Of a stretch of 64,000 nt of DNA, positions 59,638-64,000 are shown one piece after another (within the stretch, counting starts at the first letter, position 1; each line of letters opens with the position of its first letter). Source of the stretch: Fibrobacter sp. (GTDB taxonomy: Bacteria > Fibrobacterota > Fibrobacteria > Fibrobacterales > Fibrobacteraceae); the NCBI GenBank assembly GCA_012511955.1, contig JAAZFC010000003.1, positions 1 through 64,000 of the forward strand, given 5' to 3'. The translations under genes were made by a program, and so were the position numbers. The notes below the pieces were generated by a model. It did no database searches and was not told the origin of the DNA. It worked only from the letters and a program-made list of their open reading frames with translations.

Positions 59638-60622
59638 AATTTATCCCTTTTAAATATTCATTAATGCGTTCCCAACCTACAGCGGGAATCACCGCCCCCA
59701 TTACTTGCACCACTTCGGAAGCCACCAAAGAAGCCAGCTCCCCACATTGCTGCAAAGTGAGAGATTTTTGCATACCATATAAAAACCCCGTAGCCCATAA
59801 ATCCCCTGCCCCAGTGGTATCTATGGCTTTGACAACTTGGGCGTTAACTTGCACCACTTCGGTTCCTTTTTTGATTAAAGATCCTTTTTTGCCCAATTTT
59901 AACACACTAATTTTTGCACCTTCTTGGGCTAAAGCATCTAAAGCCGCTCGGCCTTCTAAACCAGTCCAAGCCTTGGCTTCATCTTCGTTGGCCACTAAAA
60001 GCCCCATTACGCCTAAATCTAAAGCCCATTGAATATCTTGACGGCAAAATTCCACCACGGAAACCGAGCCTAGATCTAAACCCACTTGCACACCAGCATC
60101 TTTGGCGGCTTGCACCACAGCTCTAAACCAGGGGGAATTAAAGGCTATATAGCCTTCCAAATAGACCATACCAAAGTCTTTGAGCATTTGAGGATTTATA
60201 TCGTCGGGGGTCATTTCATCGGAGGCCCCCATATAAGAAAACATGGTTCTTTCTGCATCGGGAGTTACTGCCGAAAGCACGCGTCCCGTGGGCAAAGGAT
60301 TTACTCCTAACAGCGACTCCACACCGCTTTTTTTAAGACTTTCCACAAAGATTTTCCCTAATTCATCGTCTTTAACCTTGCTCAAAAAAGCCACTGCGCC
60401 ACCTAAAGTTCCCAAACCGCGGATAGTATTGCAAGCAGATCCCCCAGGCACCATCTCAGGATCCTCTACTTTTTGCAAAAGAGCTTCCATACGGGGCCAA
60501 TCCACCAAAGTCATCCCCCCTTTAGCTTCTCCCTGCTCCACAATCCATTCTTCGCTTACTGGTGCTAAAAGGTCAACTAAAGCCGCACCTATGCCTAAAA
60601 TCTTTTTTCCTTTTATACTCAT
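59630..60622 (-). CDS. PfkB-family kinase, adenosine-kinase-like
   Basis: 330 residues. GIGAALVDLLAPVSEEW at the start, MVPGGSACNTIRGLGTLGGA (PfkB signature 1), LLVANEDEAKAWTGLEGRAA and VKAIDTTGAGDLWATGFLYG (signature 2, with the anion hole and catalytic Asp). The layout is that of bacterial adenosine/ribokinase-like sugar kinases; substrate not certain. It lies between rhomboid and ZIP genes. Confidence 0.88.
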   Translation of the reverse strand: MSIKGKKILGIGAALVDLLAPVSEEWIVEQGEAKGGMTLVDWPRMEALLQKVEDPEMVPGGSACNTIRGLGTLGGAVAFLSKVKDDELGKIFVESLKKSGVESLLGVNPLPTGRVLSAVTPDAERTMFSYMGASDEMTPDDINPQMLKDFGMVYLEGYIAFNSPWFRAVVQAAKDAGVQVGLDLGSVSVVEFCRQDIQWALDLGVMGLLVANEDEAKAWTGLEGRAALDALAQEGAKISVLKLGKKGSLIKKGTEVVQVNAQVVKAIDTTGAGDLWATGFLYGMQKSLTLQQCGELASLVASEVVQVMGAVIPAVGWERINEYLKGINYG

Positions 60623-60630
60623 TTTTACCT

Positions 60631-61434
60631 CTATTTAAAGGGATGACGACGGGGAGGGCGGCGCCTTTTACTGGCTTTTTGCAAAAACTCTAGTTCATAG
60701 GGGTTTAGGGATTGCATTCCCCGCTGAGCTACTTTTTGCAAAATAGCATCAAGTTCCTTTTGATCGTCCAAATAACCCACATGCCCAGTTAAGACACCAT
60801 CGTCGCTGGGCTTTTTACGGCGGGGAAGTTTAAAGTTACGAAGTTTATCTTCCCCTATTAAAAATAACCAACCAGCCAAAGCACCACCTAAATGAGTAAA
60901 GTGCGCCACCCCAGAACCAGTATTCGCCAGCATTAAATCTATGCCAATAAAAATCCAAATAGCATACTTTATGCGCATGGGAAACAAAAAGAAGATTAAG
61001 ATCTGTCGTTCAGGGAAAAAACGCGCATAGGCGACTAGTAAAGCAAATAGTGCCCCCGAAGCCCCCAATATATGAGTGCTATGACCAATAACATTGGCCG
61101 CATAAAAAGGCACGCTCACCAATGCTGCTCCCACCGCACCCACAAAATACAAGCTCAAAAAGCGTTTATGTCCCATCCAATTAGCCAGTTCATCACCAAA
61201 CATCCACAAAATCAACATATTGAATAAAAAATGCATGGGAGCTAAGTGCAAAAAAGCATAAGTTACTAAACGCCATATTTGCCAAGCTTGTTCGGGGATT
61301 AAAACCATTAAACCGGCTAAATAATAGACTGGAGTGATGCCCAATAAACGCGTTACAAAAAAGAAAGCAAATATCGCTGCATTAATCATCAACAGCGAAC
61401 GTACAGGTTTGGCTAAATAAGCAAAAGGTCTCAT
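60631..61434 (-). CDS. Rhomboid-family intramembrane protease
   Basis: 267 residues, six membrane helices. Helix 2 has HLAPMHFLFNMLILWMFG (H-x4-H-x3-N). The catalytic Ser is in ILGASGALFALLVAYARF and the catalytic His in GVAHFTHLGGALAGWLFLIG. The C-terminal 65 residues are basic and soluble, with a segment LDAILQKVAQRGMQSLNPYE, like many Bacteroidota rhomboids with an ankyrin-less tail. It overlaps the coaD stop by 4 nt. Confidence 0.92.
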   Translation of the reverse strand: MRPFAYLAKPVRSLLMINAAIFAFFFVTRLLGITPVYYLAGLMVLIPEQAWQIWRLVTYAFLHLAPMHFLFNMLILWMFGDELANWMGHKRFLSLYFVGAVGAALVSVPFYAANVIGHSTHILGASGALFALLVAYARFFPERQILIFFLFPMRIKYAIWIFIGIDLMLANTGSGVAHFTHLGGALAGWLFLIGEDKLRNFKLPRRKKPSDDGVLTGHVGYLDDQKELDAILQKVAQRGMQSLNPYELEFLQKASKRRRPPRRHPFK

Positions 61435-61916
61435 GGATTTAGCTCCATTTTTTTCAAAAATTTATAGACAGAAAGAGGAAGCATGGCTTGGTAATCCCCC
61501 CTATGATGCCACAATTCACGCACCAAAGACGAACTTAAATGCTGCCATTGGGGCTGGGCTAGCAAAAAGTATGTCTCTAACTCTGAAAATTGGGTGGAAT
61601 TACCCCAAGCCATGGCAGATTCCCACTCCAGATCAGCGGCAGAACGCAAAGAGCGCACCAAAATACTCTGGGGATATTTACGAGCAAAGTCCACCGTCAA
61701 ACCGCTCCAACTTTCCACAATAACATTTGGTAAATGCTGAGTAGCAGCTTCTACTAACTCCATGCGGTCGGCAACGGATAGCCAAGAGTTTTTTTTCTTA
61801 TTATACCCCACCAAAACTATCACTCGCTCAAAACTTTTGGCAACTCTCTGTACCACATCTAAATGTCCTAGAGTGAAAGGGTCAAAACTTCCAGCATATA
61901 TGGCTTTTCTTTGCAT
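61431..61916 (-). CDS. coaD: Pantetheine-phosphate adenylyltransferase
   Basis: 161 residues from the ATG at 61916 (MQRKAIYAGSFDPFTLGHLD), which gives the usual size; an extension to 62036 would overlap rsmD and is rejected. The nucleotidyltransferase motif SFDPFTLGHLDVV (T/HxGH), VAKSFERVIVLVGYNKKKNS and SILVRSLRSAADLEWESAMA are typical, as is YFLLAQPQWQHLSSSLVREL (ISSS/VRE). It makes dephospho-CoA. Confidence 0.96.
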   Translation of the reverse strand: MQRKAIYAGSFDPFTLGHLDVVQRVAKSFERVIVLVGYNKKKNSWLSVADRMELVEAATQHLPNVIVESWSGLTVDFARKYPQSILVRSLRSAADLEWESAMAWGNSTQFSELETYFLLAQPQWQHLSSSLVRELWHHRGDYQAMLPLSVYKFLKKMELNP

Positions 61917-61926
61917 AAACACCAAG

Positions 61927-62454
61927 TTAGAAAAATAGTGCGAGGGTGGACTCTCCATAGCGCCGTATTTCGGTAGATTCATCACTCCAAGGGGGCAAAT
62001 TGCGACTAGGCATTTCAAAGACCGCCACTCCCCCACTTTTTCTCAGAGCTAAAAAAGGTCTTAAATCTGGATATTGGTCTAAAAAAGGAGGATCCGCATA
62101 AATAAAATCATATTTAGAAGCTTTATTTTGTTCTTTTTGCTTTTTTAACCACAGTTCAACACTCATGTTCCAAATTTGGCAAAAATCAAATAAATCCAAG
62201 GATTTGGCATTAGCTTTTATCAAAGTATTGGCCTGGGGTGCTTTTTCCACGAAATCTACTCGTTCTGCACCACGACTTAAAGCTTCAAAGCCCATAATGC
62301 CGCTCCCCGCATAAAGATCCAACGCAAAACCATCTATGTTCCCTATAATATTGAATACTGCTTGGCGAACTTTTGCACCTGTGGGACGAGTATGTCTTGT
62401 CCCAGGACTTTTAATGTAACGACCGCGCAAGTTTCCACCACTTATGCGTATCAA
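61927..62454 (-). CDS. rsmD: 16S rRNA m2G966 methyltransferase RsmD
   Basis: 175 residues: MIRISGGNLRGRYIKSPG, RPTGAKVRQAVFNIIGN, SAM-binding ALDLYAGSGIMGFEALSRGA and catalytic YDFIYADPPFLDQYPD. The DPPF motif is the N-methyltransferase signature. Position just before coaD is the classic bacterial arrangement. Confidence 0.96.
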   Translation of the reverse strand: MIRISGGNLRGRYIKSPGTRHTRPTGAKVRQAVFNIIGNIDGFALDLYAGSGIMGFEALSRGAERVDFVEKAPQANTLIKANAKSLDLFDFCQIWNMSVELWLKKQKEQNKASKYDFIYADPPFLDQYPDLRPFLALRKSGGVAVFEMPSRNLPPWSDESTEIRRYGESTLALFF

Positions 62455-62461
62455 TAGTTCC

Positions 62462-63436
62462 TCACTGTTTTTTCTGAGGCTCGGTATAAATTACAAAATC
62501 GAAAGTTGATAACATTCCCGAAGTAGAAGGACTAATAACCACCTGTAAAACCCCAGCTTTAGATTGGGAAACCAATAAAGACTCTACAAATTTGTGCAAA
62601 GATGGAAAGTCTGATTTGCTTTGAGCACGCACTAATACCCTTTGATACAACCCCTGATTGGCTGACTTAGGGGCTTCAAATTTAAATTGCACCTTCTGTT
62701 CTTGGGAAAGGGTATTAAGCAAAGCTATCTCATTGTTTACTTGATTAAGAGGAACCACAGTTAACTTTTCATTCTGAGTTTTTACTTGCAATAAATTTCC
62801 ATAGGCCGTAAATTCATTAAGAGATTTTTCATTTACTGGGGTTGTTTTCATGGATTTAGAGTTGCGCTTTAGACTATCTAAATAATTTTCCACAGATTTT
62901 GAGTCAGTACCCACCCCCCTAACAAAATAATAATCTGGTGCCTTGTAAACCAAGTTACTAAAGCCAAAACTTGCTGGAGAAATACTTCTAAATGTATGGA
63001 AAAACTTATCCACCATAATTTTTTGCAACTTAATGCATTCCATGGGTAGTAATTGGCGATATTCTTTGCGCTCTATGTCATAGAACAAATCCGGTCTCAC
63101 GGTTTTTACAATTTCTTCTACCGCCCCATCTCTAACCACCGCAGGCTTGATTGTAGTAACTTCAACACTTGTAACTTCCTTAACATCTTGAACAGTTTTA
63201 ACATCTTGCTTAGGTGGAGTTTGAACAACAAAATGTTTTAACATTACATTGGGCATATAGTTCGCCACCATCACTGGTACACCATATATGGAAAAATACA
63301 AGAACGAAGCAGCTAAAAGCAAAGCCAAACCCAAAAGCATTCTAATACCGCGAAGATTTGAATTTCTTTTTATTTTCGGAGCCGAAATCTTAGGTACCAA
63401 AGGACCTGGTTCTTTAAATAAATTTAACTGAATCAT
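62462..63436 (-). CDS. PilN-like inner-membrane protein
   Basis: About 324 residues from the ATG at 63436. It begins MIQLNLFKEPGPLVPK, the PilN-type start (usually MIxINLLP), then a basic stretch and one membrane helix (about 30-50, MLLGLALLLAASFLYFSI). The periplasmic part has a Val/Thr/Lys-rich linker and a PilN/PilO-like alpha-beta domain (PLNQVNNEIALLNTLSQEQK and SKSDFPSLHKFVESLLVSQS). The start overlaps the stop of the PilM-like gene by 4 nt (ATGA). In the family it links PilM to PilO in the pilus alignment complex. Confidence 0.65.
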   Translation of the reverse strand: MIQLNLFKEPGPLVPKISAPKIKRNSNLRGIRMLLGLALLLAASFLYFSIYGVPVMVANYMPNVMLKHFVVQTPPKQDVKTVQDVKEVTSVEVTTIKPAVVRDGAVEEIVKTVRPDLFYDIERKEYRQLLPMECIKLQKIMVDKFFHTFRSISPASFGFSNLVYKAPDYYFVRGVGTDSKSVENYLDSLKRNSKSMKTTPVNEKSLNEFTAYGNLLQVKTQNEKLTVVPLNQVNNEIALLNTLSQEQKVQFKFEAPKSANQGLYQRVLVRAQSKSDFPSLHKFVESLLVSQSKAGVLQVVISPSTSGMLSTFDFVIYTEPQKKQ

Positions 63437-64000
63437 TTTCGATCTCCAAAATAACGCAGAGAAGCGCCAATGGCGGTCGCACAAAGTGGAGCTGTACTAG
63501 TGGGCGCTAAATTGGGGTCCAACAATAACTTTGGGAATGAATCCAAAAGATGATATAAAAAATCTGGGCTTTTTTGGCGTAGGCGATCAACAAAATCTTC
63601 TTGCACCGATAAATCACCACAAATATAAACCACCTTACCCTTAGCTTTAGATACACCTAATTGACTAAAGCCTTTATGCAGTTCTTCGGTAACATCGGCA
63701 GTTAAAGCATCAAAAGCCTCCAAGCGCTCCATGGAAGATAGTGCGCTCACACTAACCCAGCGCAGAGCTTGTAAAACCCCGTTTTTACCCCAAACTATAA
63801 TAACACCTGTGGTATCTACTTTAAGTGCACATACTAGTTTTTTGCTGTGTCCTAGAACCGTAGTAAGTAAGTTTATTAAAGAGAAGACATCTAATTCAAT
63901 CACATTAGGCACTAAATGCTTATTAGCAAACTCATGGCGAAGTGAATCTAACCATGCTTTGCGCACTCCAGCCACGATAGCGGTTTTTTCACCTCTTTTA
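63433..64000 (-). CDS. PilM-like ATPase, C-terminal part (runs off the window)
   Basis: The frame stays open to the window edge (KRGEKTAIVAGVRKAW at the edge), so the start is outside. About 188 residues are visible. They have the actin-like C-lobe layout of PilM: VIELDVFSLINLLTTVLG, VCALKVDTTGVIIVWGKNGV, a helix EAFDALTADVTEELHKGF, then KGKVVYICGDLSVQEDFVDR and a closing APLCATAIGASLRYFGDR (typical AIGLAL-R of PilM). Overlap with the PilN-like gene supports the call. PilM ties the pilus alignment complex to cytoplasmic parts. Confidence 0.7.
   Translation of the reverse strand, partial: KRGEKTAIVAGVRKAWLDSLRHEFANKHLVPNVIELDVFSLINLLTTVLGHSKKLVCALKVDTTGVIIVWGKNGVLQALRWVSVSALSSMERLEAFDALTADVTEELHKGFSQLGVSKAKGKVVYICGDLSVQEDFVDRLRQKSPDFLYHLLDSFPKLLLDPNLAPTSTAPLCATAIGASLRYFGDRK

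Noticed and set aside
61917-62036. 40-residue N-terminal extension of CoaD
   Set aside because: It overlaps rsmD and matches nothing in the family, which begins at the MQRKAIYAGSFDP ATG.

Overview
The window reads as one nearly gap-free, AT-rich chromosome segment of a flagellated Gram-negative bacterium (lpxK for lipid A; hook and filament genes; a PilM/PilN-like pair and PilT of type IV pilus type). Several families point to the FCB side of the tree (Fibrobacterota, Gemmatimonadota, Bacteroidota and relatives): a DUF4954 beta-helix protein, a DUF2723 membrane protein, a short RpoD-like sigma factor without region 1.1, a DUF2225 protein. A motile Fibrobacterota-like organism would fit, but this placement is inference from families, not from a marker gene. 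No insertion sequence, prophage, CRISPR array, rRNA gene or broken gene was seen.

Layout. 1-16270 is a flagellar block on the minus strand. In order of transcription it holds flgJ-flgN-flgK-flgL, then flagellin, then fliW-csrA, then a MerR-like gene with two very large TPR-glycosyltransferases and a degenerate methyltransferase-like gene, then flgM, then motE-like-fliK-flgD-flgE. 16290-18393 holds a TPR membrane protein, a lipoprotein and a small protein. 18451-20351 (+) is argA-folE. 20320-25437 (-) is lpxK-glmM-glmS-scpA. Then come a DUF2225 gene (+), an RpoD-family sigma factor (-), and fliD-fliS-fliT-like (+). 30289-31927 (-) is a GGDEF-like gene plus a GT4 enzyme. 31964-37683 (+) is a mixed envelope operon: DUF4954, M48 peptidase, CrtC/AttH-like lipocalin, eukaryotic-type HisA, GT4, SMR exporter. 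37686-41798 (-) holds a WbaP-like phosphotransferase, hom, gerW-like, tRNA-Arg(ACG) and a lipoprotein. PBP1A is on + at 41899. 44145-57615 (-) looks like one long operon: ribD-ribE-ribBA-ribH-nusB, a DUF2723 protein, three GT2 enzymes, a Trm112-like protein, an acidic TPR protein, PilT and a FecR protein. 57640-58841 (+) has a radical SAM gene and a small membrane protein. 58858-64000 (-) has PilM-like, PilN-like, rsmD, coaD, rhomboid, a PfkB kinase and a ZIP transporter.

Regulation is unusually readable. Four near-perfect sigma-54 sites (TGGCA-N6-TTGC) precede flgJ, flagellin, the MerR/glycosyltransferase operon and the motE-like/fliK/flgD/flgE operon. Two sigma-28 sites (TAAAGTT.. and G.CGATA.) precede flgM and fliD. 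This gives a two-tier cascade: sigma-54 drives hook, junction, flagellin and probably flagellin-glycosylation genes, while sigma-28 drives the anti-sigma factor and the filament cap. A fliW-csrA pair next to flagellin, and GGA motifs on the flagellin ribosome binding site, suggest the FliW-CsrA-flagellin partner switch. Several housekeeping operons instead begin with a -10-like hexamer exactly 6 nt before the start codon and no Shine-Dalgarno sequence, which suggests leaderless transcripts.

The most novel candidates are the sigma-54-driven glycosyltransferase operon (4044-10187), a GT2 enzyme fused to membrane helices and a WbaP-type Rossmann domain (47629-49161), and a TPR protein with an L7/L12-like N-terminal domain (16290-17783).
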